Assembly: GCA_012270805.1 (NCBI GenBank) | Contig: JAAXHR010000342.1 | Span: 1 to 57,314, forward strand | Reading direction: 5' to 3' | Origin: Dehalococcoidia bacterium | Lineage (GTDB): Bacteria > Chloroflexota > Dehalococcoidia > Lucifugimonadales > Lucifugimonadaceae | DNA: 57,314 nt | Shown: piece after piece, positions 1 through 7,751 of the stretch | How the letters are laid out: each line of letters starts with the position of its first letter | How positions within the stretch are numbered: the stretch's first letter is position 1 | The notes under the pieces: model-generated | Told to the model about the DNA's origin: nothing | What the model saw: only the letters and a program-made list of their open reading frames with translations | Databases searched by the model: none | Translations under genes and position numbers: made by a program

Positions 1-10
1 CGTCTACAGC
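1..10. repeat. 10-bp direct terminal repeat, left copy
   Basis: The first ten bases (CGTCTACAGC) are identical to the last ten, 57305-57314. Removing one copy and closing the circle restores an open reading frame for a zinc-ribbon gene running from 31 through the junction to 57123. I read this as the assembly overlap of a circular or circularly permuted phage genome. Ten bases alone could be chance; the restored gene is the stronger argument. Confidence 0.6.
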
Positions 11-1377
11 GTCAGAAGTGTGTGAACCCACTGTCGAAGTTCCTTTCGTTCGACGGGCTTACTGTTGCCGATCCGTCCGACTTGGATCGCACCGGCTATG
101 TTTCCTACGAATCCTATCACAGCCGGAGGCGCACCGACAGCGGCTAGAGGGGCCGTCACAGCTAAGAAAGCATCCCCCGCACCGATCCGATCAACGACCT
201 TCGTCGCAAAGGCCGGTATCCGTTCCCACCGGTCAACGTCGTCGTCAGCTATGACGCACCCGTTGTGACCGAGGGTAATAGCGCCAACACTGGCGAGAGC
301 ATCACGAATCATCATTCCAAGTAACGTTTCGGGATCGCTGTGATCGTCTTGGAAGTTTAGCCGTGCTTCGGCTTCGTCCAGAACGACATAGTTAACATTC
401 GTTAGTTTCGTCCACTTCCGAAGGGTGTTCATGCCCCAATTCATAGAGTTCGCCTGAACGGTCAGGGCAAGAAATGGAGGGGTAAGCGTTGGAATAGAGA
501 TAACATCAAACAACCCATGCCCATAGTCAACGACAGTTAGAAGATCGTGTTCAAACTGATATTCAACCTCATTCCCGTTTAACTGTGACTCGATTTCGTA
601 GATAGCGAAGACTTTGTTCACAAATGGCTGTTCGACATACCGCCGTTTACGTAGTAGTACCTGTCGAGGCATTACATAGCCAGCGGACGAATCGGCTACA
701 GCTAACGTATGTTTCTGAACGCTTACTATACCTCCAGCCCATTCGTTTGATCCCTCTGCCGTCCATGCAACGATTGAATCCTTAGCCGATCTACCCATCG
801 GCTTAACCGTCACATATTCATCAATGATGTGTTCACCAGCACTGGCAACCCTTACCTTGCTTGCCTTGTCGAGCCACCGACGAACATCTTCTTCGCTATA
901 CCGCTCACGGAATCCCCGCAACCACTCCATCGTTTCTTCAGGAAGCGGCGGGGCAGCATTGTTCAGATATCGTGTAGTTGACCGTATCTCCGTCTCGGTG
1001 AAGACTATCTTCCCGCCTATCCGTTCGACCGCCTCACGTTCTCTGTCGAGGTTCCCTGCAAGATCGCCGTCTTCTACGTAGTCATAGCCTTTCGCGTAGA
1101 TGTCCGGCTTCACTACATACTCGATTAGCTGTGCGGCGTCGGCCTCCATGTTGATGATCGTCCGGTCTACGACACGAAGCGCCGTCAGCGCCCTAGCACG
1201 TTCCCGAACGTTGTGAACGGGGCGTCCTGGGCCTTTGTTCACGAATTCGTCTGCCGTAACGCTGACTACTAGCTCGGCGTTCTCCCCTCCGGCCAACTTC
1301 GCAGCGACTAGGTGATCGACGTGCCCAGGCGTCAGTACATCAAAGACGCCGTGGCACATTACTATGGTTTTCTTCAT
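4..1377 (-). CDS. Nucleotidyltransferase-PfkB kinase fusion (HldE-like, swapped domain order)
   Basis: About 457 residues. The N-terminal ~140 residues are a cytidylyltransferase-type domain with GVFDVLTPGHVDHL, where TPGH stands for the (H/T)xGH motif. The C-terminal ~290 residues are a ribokinase/PfkB-like domain with the anion-hole motif GAGDAF near the end. Classical HldE (ADP-heptose synthesis) has the kinase first and the nucleotidyltransferase second; here the order is reversed. I chose the ATG at 1377 because it overlaps the upstream stop (ATGA); an ATG at 1389 is the alternative. A predicted role is phosphorylation and nucleotide activation of a sugar phosphate, together with the SIS, epimerase and DegT genes across the junction. 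The substrate is unknown. Confidence 0.85.
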   Translation of the reverse strand: MKKTIVMCHGVFDVLTPGHVDHLVAAKLAGGENAELVVSVTADEFVNKGPGRPVHNVRERARALTALRVVDRTIINMEADAAQLIEYVVKPDIYAKGYDYVEDGDLAGNLDREREAVERIGGKIVFTETEIRSTTRYLNNAAPPLPEETMEWLRGFRERYSEEDVRRWLDKASKVRVASAGEHIIDEYVTVKPMGRSAKDSIVAWTAEGSNEWAGGIVSVQKHTLAVADSSAGYVMPRQVLLRKRRYVEQPFVNKVFAIYEIESQLNGNEVEYQFEHDLLTVVDYGHGLFDVISIPTLTPPFLALTVQANSMNWGMNTLRKWTKLTNVNYVVLDEAEARLNFQDDHSDPETLLGMMIRDALASVGAITLGHNGCVIADDDVDRWERIPAFATKVVDRIGAGDAFLAVTAPLAAVGAPPAVIGFVGNIAGAIQVGRIGNSKPVERKELRQWVHTLLTL

Positions 1378-1547
1378 ATTTTTATGCAATCTGGACAGAG
1401 ACCGGCTCTGACCTTGGAAGGCCGAGACTTCACACCGCAGATGTTACACGGAATCTTTTTCAGGCTCCTACGACGATTACGTTTAACTGTTGCCGAAGAA
1501 CCCCGCTTACGACGGGCGGCTGAGTTGTCGCGGTGAGTCTTAGACAT
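1374..1547 (-). CDS. Small basic zinc-ribbon protein
   Basis: 57 residues. A very basic N-terminal half (RRKR, KRNRRR) is followed by CNICGVKSRP and a second pair, CPDC, so a four-cysteine zinc ribbon is likely. The start at 1547 is preceded by GAGAGGAAC; an upstream ATG at 1568 is less well placed. Its stop overlaps the start of the HldE-like gene. No function is assigned; nucleic-acid binding is a guess from the charge. Confidence 0.6.
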   Translation of the reverse strand: MSKTHRDNSAARRKRGSSATVKRNRRRSLKKIPCNICGVKSRPSKVRAGLCPDCIKI

Positions 1548-1562
1548 TGTTCCTCTCAGTTG

Positions 1563-1636
1563 TGGCAACCCCGCTAGGAGTTGAACCTAGCCCTCCGGTT
1601 TCAAAGACCGACGTGCTACCAATACACCACGGGGCT
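1563..1636 (-). tRNA. tRNA-Gln (TTG anticodon)
   Basis: Cloverleaf read on the minus strand. The acceptor stem AGCCCCG pairs with CGGGGTT. The anticodon stem TCGGT/ACCGG holds loop CTTTGAA, giving anticodon TTG. The T-arm is CTAGG/CCTAG, and discriminator G is followed by an encoded CCA. First of five tightly packed tRNA genes. Confidence 0.93.
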
Positions 1637-1639
1637 GTA

Positions 1640-1713
1640 TGGCACTCACGGAAGGATTTGAACCTTCACCGACAGGGTAACAACCTGTAATGCTACCGTT
1701 ACACCACATGAGT
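1640..1713 (-). tRNA. tRNA-Asn (GTT anticodon)
   Basis: Acceptor ACTCATG/CGTGAGT with one G-T pair; anticodon stem ACAGG/CCTGT with loop TTGTTAC, anticodon GTT. The T-loop TTCAAAT is canonical and CCA is encoded. It lies three bases from tRNA-Gln. Confidence 0.93.
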
Positions 1714-1718
1714 ATGAG

Positions 1719-1791
1719 TGGGCCTAGTAGGACTCAAACCTACGATCTTCGCTTTATGAGAGCGCCGCTTTTGTCGCTAAGCTATAGGCCC
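1719..1791 (-). tRNA. tRNA-Met (CAT anticodon)
   Basis: Acceptor GGGCCTA/TAGGCCC; anticodon loop CTCATAA gives CAT. The first anticodon-stem pair is a G-A mismatch and the D-loop lacks the usual GG, so the molecule is slightly degenerate. No CCA is encoded. It could be an elongator Met tRNA or a tRNA-Ile read after lysidine modification. Confidence 0.85.
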
Positions 1792-1798
1792 GTTGTAA

Positions 1799-1873
1799 TA
1801 GCCCTGGTCGGACTCGAACCGACACTTTCCGAATTTTAAGTCCGGTGCCTCTGCCTGATTGGGCTACAGGGCC
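1799..1873 (-). tRNA. tRNA-Leu (TAA anticodon), short variable arm
   Basis: Acceptor GGCCCTG/CAGGGCT; anticodon stem CCGGA/TTCGG with loop CTTAAAA, anticodon TAA. The variable region is only about five bases (AAAGT), unlike the long arm of normal bacterial leucine tRNAs. The T-arm GTCGG/CCGAC is canonical. No CCA is encoded. Confidence 0.88.
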
Positions 1874-1878
1874 ACGGA

Positions 1879-1953
1879 TGGCGGCACGTAGGGGAGTCGA
1901 ACCCCTGTCTCGGCATTGACAGCGCCGTATCTTAACCGTTAGACCAACACGCC
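1879..1953 (-). tRNA. tRNA-Asp (GTC anticodon)
   Basis: Acceptor GGCGTGT/ACGTGCC; anticodon stem CGGCG/TGCCG with loop CTGTCAA, anticodon GTC. Discriminator G is followed by encoded CCA. The 5' end directly abuts the stop codon of the upstream protein gene at 1954. Confidence 0.93.
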
Positions 1954-2223
1954 TTATGAAAACCGTCCCATCTCGATATAGTCCGCATCGTCGGGACTGT
2001 CGAGCAAGACGTTAGTCGAAAACTCCGCACGTTTCTTCGTTACCGTCACGATCTTCCGGTTTTCGCCAAGGTGAAGTTCGATCTCGTCGTAGTGAAAAGA
2101 TTCTCCCTTTTCGGAAACATATTGAACGGCATCACTCTCGGCCACGAACGCGCTGACAGCCATCTCGCTCCAAGAGTACGTAGATGGATCGAAAGTATCT
2201 TCTGTTACTAGCCACGCCTTCAT
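1954..2223 (-). CDS. Hypothetical protein (MKxW start)
   Basis: 89 residues, unrecognised. It begins MKAWLVTEDTFD, resembling the start of its upstream neighbour (MKVWIVESSDWD), and such MKxW-V starts recur in small phage proteins. The start overlaps the upstream stop as TGATG, showing translational coupling. No transmembrane segment or cysteine motif is visible. Confidence 0.7.
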   Translation of the reverse strand: MKAWLVTEDTFDPSTYSWSEMAVSAFVAESDAVQYVSEKGESFHYDEIELHLGENRKIVTVTKKRAEFSTNVLLDSPDDADYIEMGRFS

Positions 2224-2645
2224 CAGAATATCCTCACTCCGAGTTCTTTCGCTCTTGCCTTCACTCCGTCCCGTGTGTAGCCATCTGGCAAACCGTCGAT
2301 GTCCTTCACATCCTTGAACAACCCGATTCCTGTCCCGCGCCTAGCCCGTATTAACGGCACGGTCATGCGAAAGTCATTCCCGCGCCAAGTCTCATAGGTG
2401 ACGATACAGTATCGCACCTTGTCCTTCTTCCGGCGCTTCCTAGCCGGTCCAACTGGACGACCGTCGTCTTCGACCGGTGTCTGACGTATCTCGGTTGCTG
2501 ACTTCATCCCCATGAGCTTTTCGAACTTACACATCTTGCACATATCACCCTTGTCGTGATCGTCACGGGCAGCTTCGAGCGACTTGTACACGCCGAGTAC
2601 CGAAGTCACGTCCCAATCCGACGACTCGACAATCCAGACCTTCAT
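2223..2645 (-). CDS. Hypothetical protein with CKMCKF motif
   Basis: 140 residues, unrecognised. The N-terminal part contains a CKMCKF cysteine pair near residue 36, and the centre is very basic (RKRRKK). The last third ends in a short segment that could be a helix-hairpin element. It is coupled at both ends: its ATG overlaps the radical SAM stop (TGATG), and its stop overlaps the next start. The N-terminus may be paralogous to the downstream gene. Confidence 0.7.
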   Translation of the reverse strand: MKVWIVESSDWDVTSVLGVYKSLEAARDDHDKGDMCKMCKFEKLMGMKSATEIRQTPVEDDGRPVGPARKRRKKDKVRYCIVTYETWRGNDFRMTVPLIRARRGTGIGLFKDVKDIDGLPDGYTRDGVKARAKELGVRIF

Positions 2646-3796
2646 CAGACAAAGTTCACATGGAGTGGGTCGGGACCGGATGAAGGTACTATCTTCTGTC
2701 CACGATTAACGTGATTGTTGAGCGCACGGTTCGTTAGGTCTTGGATACATAATTGTCCACACATACGCTTAGCGTCGAAGTTGTCAGACCGTAGATAGTC
2801 CATGACTTCCCAATATCGGTCAGACTTCCATATGTCCATCCATCGCTGTTCAACAATGTTCCCGATGTGAAATTTGGCGAATTTCGAGTTGAAAAGCATC
2901 CCACAGGGCGCGACAAGCCCCGTCCCGCTCATTTGTATTAGGAATGGTGGGCCATAGCAGCGGCTATAGTCTCGATTATTTCCAACTCCGATCTTGTTCC
3001 ACTTCACCACGACCTTGTACGTGTCCGTCGAGTATCCCTCAGCTTCTTTCAGCAACGGATACAGTGATTCGTAGCCTTCGTAATCCACGCCGAGGGAACC
3101 GTCTTCATCATCGCTGCAATGTTTGATGATGGCGTAGTCAACGTTTAGTTCCTTTCCGAGCTTGGCGAACGGTATGATCTGATCGGCGTCCTGGGGCATT
3201 AGCACCATCTGTATGCCAATAGTAACCGGCAAGTCGTGTACGGACTTGTACATCGTAGCGAAGCGAATGTTCTTCGTCACCCGTTCCCATGCCCGTTGGT
3301 TGAACGCCATGATGTCTTCGTAGCGCTCAGGTGTTCCGGCGCTGACATTGAATCTTAGGTATGTGAGGTGGGGAAGGACAGCCGAAAGCGATTCTTCGGT
3401 TAACATTCTACCGTTAGTGCCAGAGGCCATACTGATACCGAGTTCCGCCCCGCGTTGAATTGTGTGTGTGTAGATAGGATTGAGTAGCGATTCTCCGTCC
3501 GAAACCAGCGAAATCCCCCTAACACCCATCTCCGCGCTGTCTTCCAAGAATCCATCGATCACGTCCTTCGTTATCTCATGTTCTTCGTTAGCCTGTAGCA
3601 TCGCGTAGCAGAACGAACAGGCCGCGTCACACTTCCTTGTCAGCGCCATGTCGATTGTGATCGGCGCGATGCGTTCCCCGTTCTCCCACTGGCGAAGCCG
3701 ATCATAGTGGTACGCTATTTTTGTCCCGTCTAGGATCATCTGTTGATGTTCTTCCGCAACGGAAGCCTGTTCATGCGGTGTGTGCATCGGAAACAT
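2645..3796 (-). CDS. Radical SAM protein, SPASM-like C-terminus
   Basis: 383 residues. The motif CDAACSFC (CxxxCxxC, around residues 55-62) is the radical SAM iron-sulfur site, followed by the glycine-rich VSDGES segment. The C-terminal region has further cysteines (CYGPP, CGMLF, CGQLC) spaced like a SPASM/twitch auxiliary-cluster domain. The start is supported by AAAGGGA just upstream. SPASM enzymes modify peptides, sugars or other small molecules; the substrate cannot be told. It sits upstream of HldE-like and downstream of the E1 genes in one packed leftward run, so a part in making an unusual metabolite or surface modification is a reasonable inference. Confidence 0.88.
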   Translation of the reverse strand: MFPMHTPHEQASVAEEHQQMILDGTKIAYHYDRLRQWENGERIAPITIDMALTRKCDAACSFCYAMLQANEEHEITKDVIDGFLEDSAEMGVRGISLVSDGESLLNPIYTHTIQRGAELGISMASGTNGRMLTEESLSAVLPHLTYLRFNVSAGTPERYEDIMAFNQRAWERVTKNIRFATMYKSVHDLPVTIGIQMVLMPQDADQIIPFAKLGKELNVDYAIIKHCSDDEDGSLGVDYEGYESLYPLLKEAEGYSTDTYKVVVKWNKIGVGNNRDYSRCYGPPFLIQMSGTGLVAPCGMLFNSKFAKFHIGNIVEQRWMDIWKSDRYWEVMDYLRSDNFDAKRMCGQLCIQDLTNRALNNHVNRGQKIVPSSGPDPLHVNFV

Positions 3797-3998
3797 TTAT
3801 TCCCTTTGATGAAATTGTGACGACGTGTAACTCACACGAAACTAACCCATCACCATAACGAAACCAATTTTTCGGTAGGGATACGGACGGCTGATTATAA
3901 CTTGTAGCAGTTCCGGTGGTTCCAACCATTACACGCATCCACGGTGCAGAGAATTCAACTTGACGGTGACATATAGAACATTCTGATTTCCTTCTCAT
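3771..3998 (-). CDS. Small zinc-ribbon-like protein
   Basis: 75 residues. CSICHRQVEF near the N-terminus and CELH near residue 55 suggest one zinc site. The last eight codons overlap the start of the radical SAM gene. The start is preceded by GAAGG. Function unknown. Confidence 0.6.
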   Translation of the reverse strand: MRRKSECSICHRQVEFSAPWMRVMVGTTGTATSYNQPSVSLPKNWFRYGDGLVSCELHVVTISSKGINVSDAHTA

Positions 3999-4011
3999 AC
4001 CTTCACGCCCC

Positions 4012-4125
4012 TTAACTGTGTGTCCAAACGTCCCACGCTAGCCGTATCAACGCCCATACGAAAATTATAAAGGCAAAGGCAACTCCGACGCCTGAACCTA
4101 TCACTATCCACATCCAACAGGGCAT
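4012..4125 (-). CDS. 37-residue single-pass membrane protein
   Basis: Found by reading the gap between flanking genes. Its ATG overlaps the preceding stop as TAATG. The product begins MPCWMWIVIGSGVGVAFAF and is hydrophobic almost to the end, with Asp and basic residues only in the last third: one transmembrane helix. Function unknown; one of several such mini-genes on this strand. Confidence 0.6.
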   Translation of the reverse strand: MPCWMWIVIGSGVGVAFAFIIFVWALIRLAWDVWTHS

Positions 4126-4439
4126 TAGACCTTCACGCCCCGTAATCGTACCCGTAAGGCGTTCATGTCGCCGGTCGGTTCTAAGAATACCTCAATCCAC
4201 GGCCACATTGTACGAAGAAGCCTTTCAACTTCCAGAAGCGCCGATCCGCGTTCAGCTATCGACAGATCAGGCTTTACACATCGCAGGGTTATACGTCCGC
4301 GTCTATCAGCCCTGACGACTTCCCACCACAGAGCGATACGTGCCTTCGATACGACGCCCATGTTCACATCAACTAAGACGCGGCGATCTTCGTCGGACAT
4401 CGCTAGCCATTCCTTAGACGGTCGTGGATCGTATGTCAT
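4125..4439 (-). CDS. Hypothetical protein
   Basis: 104 residues, soluble, unrecognised. It is rich in Arg and acidic residues with no cysteine motif. The ATG overlaps the upstream stop (ATGA) and its own stop overlaps the next start (TAATG), so it is firmly inside the translationally coupled leftward operon. Confidence 0.65.
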   Translation of the reverse strand: MTYDPRPSKEWLAMSDEDRRVLVDVNMGVVSKARIALWWEVVRADRRGRITLRCVKPDLSIAERGSALLEVERLLRTMWPWIEVFLEPTGDMNALRVRLRGVKV

Positions 4440-4597
4440 ATATCCTCACAGTTACAGAACTCGTAGTGACCATATCCGTACCCGACGCCGGTGTACCCAT
4501 CGAGGACGAAGTGATGAACCATCATGTGTTGTTTAACTTGACGTTTTCGTTTTTCTTCCGGCGTCTCGGTAAACAACTTCTTCAACCATTGGATCAT
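4436..4597 (-). CDS. 53-residue hypothetical protein
   Basis: Read from the gap downstream of the E1-beta-like gene. The ATG overlaps that gene's stop (TGATG) and the stop overlaps the next ATG. The product starts MIQWLKKLFTETPEEKRK, a basic amphipathic beginning, and ends in a glycine/tyrosine-rich stretch with a CNC pair. Double overlap supports translation; function unknown. Confidence 0.6.
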   Translation of the reverse strand: MIQWLKKLFTETPEEKRKRQVKQHMMVHHFVLDGYTGVGYGYGHYEFCNCEDI

Positions 4598-5580
4598 CAA
4601 AACGCCTCGATCCGTCCATCCCTCACAGGAAGAACATCATCGTCCAGTTGAACCGTCTGATGTGGAAGGCCGAGCATGTCAGCGGCCTTATGCCAGATAC
4701 GCGCCGCTGTCGGATACCACTGTCGTTCGAGATGTTCAGCGGTAGGGCACGGCGTATTCGGTGGCTGTACTAGCCCTACGCTGTATCCGGCCTGGGACAG
4801 ATTCGAAACTAGCCAGTCCGCTTGGCCGTGGGCGGTATCTACAACAACGATGGGAACATTATGTCCATGTAAAGAAGGCGGATACCAGTGAAGGAGTTCT
4901 TCGACAGGGTTAACAGTAGCATGAACACCAGAATCGTTCATCGCGTTTGCCGCCGCCATTGCTTCTAAAACACAATCACCTAGTGTCGTGAAGACAATCT
5001 TCGGGCTACGTGGAGGTTTCCGAATACCGTAATCCCATAACGCTTTTGAGTATTGATACATCCGGCGAGGCTCGATTATGATCGACGGCTTTCCTTCGAG
5101 ACATGATTTTCTAAAGAACCACTGAACCGTATGAGCGAACACCGGATAGTACACGTTCAGCCCAGGAACCGACTGTAGCCATCCGTGGAACGATTGGCTG
5201 TGAGTTGGGCCTTGCCCCCATCCACGACCGACCAGCATCCGTATGATGATCGGCAAGTTCTGGCCGCCATGAAGCCACGGCCATTTTGCAATCGTGTTTA
5301 CCATATGCTCGAAGGCCAGCAATGAGAACTCGGCCCTAGCGTGGACATATATGGGACGTAACCCGTTCGACGCCATCCCCGCCAACGCTCCGGTTAGCAG
5401 GTTTTCAGACAATGGTGTCTCGTAGACGCGATCAGGATACTTTTCGTGTGCCGCCTTCGTTGTTCCGAATATACCCTTCGGATCGGCGACACCTTCACCG
5501 AGAACGATAACAGATTCATCATCGTCCATTAACCGGACAGTCGTAGAGGCGATTTCCTGGGCATAAGTGACGGTAGACAC
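4597..5580 (-). CDS. Thiamine-dependent dehydrogenase E1 beta-like subunit
   Basis: 327 residues, the usual length for the beta subunit of 2-oxo-acid dehydrogenase E1 or the C-terminal half of transketolase. Family features include LGEGVADPKGIFGTT near residue 27, with the Glu that would activate the thiamine ring, then ETPLSEN and a central GPTHSQS histidine. Its partner is the E1-alpha-like gene at 5994. No E2 or E3 gene is present, so the pair probably does not feed a dehydrogenase complex. Comparable unaccompanied pairs in polysaccharide loci are thought to transfer a two-carbon unit onto a keto sugar; that role is inference here. Confidence 0.88.
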   Translation of the reverse strand: MSTVTYAQEIASTTVRLMDDDESVIVLGEGVADPKGIFGTTKAAHEKYPDRVYETPLSENLLTGALAGMASNGLRPIYVHARAEFSLLAFEHMVNTIAKWPWLHGGQNLPIIIRMLVGRGWGQGPTHSQSFHGWLQSVPGLNVYYPVFAHTVQWFFRKSCLEGKPSIIIEPRRMYQYSKALWDYGIRKPPRSPKIVFTTLGDCVLEAMAAANAMNDSGVHATVNPVEELLHWYPPSLHGHNVPIVVVDTAHGQADWLVSNLSQAGYSVGLVQPPNTPCPTAEHLERQWYPTAARIWHKAADMLGLPHQTVQLDDDVLPVRDGRIEAF

Positions 5581-5584
5581 TAGG

Positions 5585-5827
5585 CTAGTCCTTTACGTGG
5601 CTGTACGGCGATCCTCGAAAGCCTGAAGGGGTATCCGCAGCCCATAGATAGCCGTGAATGAAGCAACCCACTTCTAACCACTCTGCACAACTGGAGCAAA
5701 CATAGACAATCAAACTGATATTCCATTCGTGAAGGTGAAAGGCAAAGGTACACGTAACTCTGCCACTACATTTCGATAAGTAACGTAACCCTGTAAATAG
5801 AGGCACATTCTCACAATACTTAGGCAT
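5585..5827 (-). CDS. Cysteine-rich hypothetical protein
   Basis: 80 residues between the two E1 subunit genes. Cysteines occur as CEN, CSGRVTC and CSSC, compatible with a small zinc-binding fold, plus a hydrophobic stretch around residue 40. The ATG lies right against the upstream TAG stop. Shine-Dalgarno support is weak (GAAGTAG). Function unknown. Confidence 0.6.
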   Translation of the reverse strand: MPKYCENVPLFTGLRYLSKCSGRVTCTFAFHLHEWNISLIVYVCSSCAEWLEVGCFIHGYLWAADTPSGFRGSPYSHVKD

Positions 5828-5989
5828 CTACTTCACTACTGAGACTATCACTTCGACCAGTACCATCAAAAACCATATCCAAAACAGAAATAAGACAATC
5901 CCCATCGGGACGAAGACGAAAAGCCATATTGCACATCCGACTGCCATGTCCATAACCGAAAGCCTGTCGTCCTCCGGCTTTTTCGCCAT
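5828..5989 (-). CDS. 53-residue single-pass membrane protein
   Basis: Found by translating the gap four bases after the E1-alpha stop. It begins MAKKPEDDRLSVMDMAVG and then has one long hydrophobic helix (AIWLFVFVPMGIVLFLFW). The next gene starts directly after its stop. Its place inside the E1 pair may mean membrane anchoring of that activity, which is only a suggestion. Confidence 0.6.
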   Translation of the reverse strand: MAKKPEDDRLSVMDMAVGCAIWLFVFVPMGIVLFLFWIWFLMVLVEVIVSVVK

Positions 5990-5993
5990 CTAC

Positions 5994-6893
5994 TCACGAT
6001 CTGTCTCCCACCTTCTCGAACGCTTCCCTGACCTCGGTGTTGACCGCAGACCATATCTTCTTCATCGCGTGTTGACCGTGTTCACCTTCGATCTTAGCAC
6101 CGAGTAGGTCAACGGGATCGCGGTCCATATGCCACTGCCCTTCATCTTCGAGCGACCGGTATCCCATGTCCCAATCGTCTTCCATACCAACGTGTGCCTT
6201 ATACCGATAGGTGAAGATTGAGACGAAGGCAGGTCGTTCAATGGCTAATGAACTATTTACAGTCCTGAATACCGCCTCACAGCCATCTGCATAACGGTCT
6301 AAAACCTTCTCACGAAAAGGTTTTGATGGAAATTTTGACCCCTGCCGGTACTTCAACGCCGTCTGTGTTGCATACCCGTTATCCTCCATCACGAACAGGA
6401 TCGGCAGCTTCCAGAGCGCCGCTAGGTTCAGTGCTTCCCAAAACTGGCCCGTCTCAGGAACAGAGTCGCCGAAGTAGGCTACAGCAACCGCCTGGGATTT
6501 CTGGCGCTGAAGGGCCAGCGCCGCGCCAACTGCAACGCTGACACAATCCCCGACGACCGCAAACGATCCCATGAAGCCGCAACGTGGATCAGTAAGATAC
6601 ATAGAACCACCATAGCCGCCAGTACAACCGTCCGGTTTCCCGTATAGCTCGGCAACCATAGCGTCAAGACTACCGCCCTTTGCAAGATAGGGCGCGTGTG
6701 ACCTGTGCGATGCGTAGACAAGGCTTCCCTCCGGCAATGCCATCATCGTTCCGACCGCCGCCGCCTCCTGGCCGACGCTGAGGTGTACAGGAGTTTTCAT
6801 CTGTCCGGCTGGATACCGCTCGATTATCGCTTCCTCGACCTTTCGGATACGGTACATCTGACGGTAGGCTTCGAGTTCGTTGAAGTTACTCAC
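5994..6893 (-). CDS. Thiamine-dependent dehydrogenase E1 alpha-like subunit
   Basis: 299 residues, slightly shorter than pyruvate or acetoin dehydrogenase E1-alpha. Visible family features are HLSVGQEAAAVG (about 37), ASHRSHAPYLAKG, GGYGGSMYL, and the thiamine-pyrophosphate motif starting GDSVPETGQFWEALN and ending in MEDN (GDx then Asn about 28 residues on). Gly-Asp-Ser replaces the common Gly-Asp-Gly. It overlaps the upstream lipoprotein gene and precedes the beta-like subunit gene by two mini-genes. It forms the cofactor-binding half of a predicted heterotetramer. Confidence 0.9.
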   Translation of the reverse strand: MSNFNELEAYRQMYRIRKVEEAIIERYPAGQMKTPVHLSVGQEAAAVGTMMALPEGSLVYASHRSHAPYLAKGGSLDAMVAELYGKPDGCTGGYGGSMYLTDPRCGFMGSFAVVGDCVSVAVGAALALQRQKSQAVAVAYFGDSVPETGQFWEALNLAALWKLPILFVMEDNGYATQTALKYRQGSKFPSKPFREKVLDRYADGCEAVFRTVNSSLAIERPAFVSIFTYRYKAHVGMEDDWDMGYRSLEDEGQWHMDRDPVDLLGAKIEGEHGQHAMKKIWSAVNTEVREAFEKVGDRS

Positions 6894-7068
6894 ACCAGTG
6901 ATCCTCTACTTTTGACAATGCAAGCTGGTAACCGTAGTCAATAACCTCGTAACAATATCCAGTATGAGGACTTCTATCTAGATGCCAATGCTTATCTTCA
7001 TAAACCGGTCTCCCACACCCGACCGCGAAGATCACCGTCGTCACCAGAACGATTAATAGCTTCTTCAT
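6886..7068 (-). CDS. Small predicted lipoprotein
   Basis: 60 residues from the ATG at 7068, which overlaps the upstream stop (ATGA) and follows GAAGGAAA. MKKLLIVLVTTVIFAVGCG is a typical lipoprotein signal with cysteine at 18, although the -3 residue is Ala rather than Leu. The mature part is about 42 residues with two more cysteines. Phage lipoproteins often act in superinfection exclusion; no family match is recognised. Confidence 0.7.
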   Translation of the reverse strand: MKKLLIVLVTTVIFAVGCGRPVYEDKHWHLDRSPHTGYCYEVIDYGYQLALSKVEDHWCE

Positions 7069-7481
7069 TCGGGAATTTCCTTCGTGACTAGCTGCCACGT
7101 CGTCCCGCCCCGACTGACACCTAACCCCATGATCGCCCGTCCCGTCTGGCCCTGTTCAGCGGCCCACAGAGGCGTATTCCGGTGCATCCGGTAGTATCCA
7201 CCCTTCCATCCCTGATATTTTCGCCCTACGGCACCCTTACACACCGAGAGAAGATGGCCGACAGACCGAGGTTCTTCCTTGGAGTCAAGCGCGAAGTCTT
7301 CATAGTAGCCACGGTAGCTATAACCGTGCCCTACGTACTCCGAGTTGAAATCGAACGTGATCGGCGCGTCTTGTGGCAAGCCTTCTAGCTTATCGATCAT
7401 CTCTCCGAGCGTCACGTGATAGTTAGCCCGTGTTTCCTGCATTGCTTTCGTTACAACGTCCCTTATTTCGCCTAAGCTCAT
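7065..7481 (-). CDS. Hypothetical protein
   Basis: 138 residues from the ATG at 7481, which has AAGGGAG six bases upstream; a GTG at 7487 in the same frame is less well spaced. The sequence starts MSLGEIRDVVTKAMQETR, then LGEMIDKLEGLPQDAPITF, an arrangement seen in many small phage proteins of unknown function. Soluble, with a Gly/Tyr-rich centre. Confidence 0.7.
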   Translation of the reverse strand: MSLGEIRDVVTKAMQETRANYHVTLGEMIDKLEGLPQDAPITFDFNSEYVGHGYSYRGYYEDFALDSKEEPRSVGHLLSVCKGAVGRKYQGWKGGYYRMHRNTPLWAAEQGQTGRAIMGLGVSRGGTTWQLVTKEIPE

Positions 7482-7634
7482 ATTCACTCCCTTCGGTGCC
7501 AGCTACCCCTGCCAGCAATCTGCCGCTGTCGTTCTTCCCAACGCGACGGTTCCGATCCACGTTCGACCCTTCCCGCCATAGCGCAACTTCGTAGTACTTC
7601 GTTACGCTGCGTCCGGCAGTCCTGCATATTAGCT

Positions 7635-7751
7635 CTACGCTACCGGTTCCCCGTCACGGATTACTTGAAGAAGGTCTTCGTGTAAGTCCCATGCCGCGCC
7701 ACGGAAATATTTCACCGTGGCATCCTCATGAACGTTACCGTGTTTGGTCAC
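7635..7751 (-). CDS. 38-residue hypothetical protein, GTG start
   Basis: The most credible start is the GTG at 7751, which overlaps the upstream TGA (GTGA) and has GGAGG nine bases before it; a longer in-frame ORF from 7841 would overlap the neighbour by about 90 bases. The product is acidic at the end (DLLQVIRDGEPVA). The 150 bases after it (7482-7634) hold no ORF with a usable start. Confidence 0.5.
   Translation of the reverse strand: MTKHGNVHEDATVKYFRGAAWDLHEDLLQVIRDGEPVA

Noticed and set aside
7482..7634. Possible small protein between 7482 and 7634
   Set aside because: The longest minus-strand frame has no ATG, GTG or TTG with a ribosome site; an apparent ATG is followed by an early stop.
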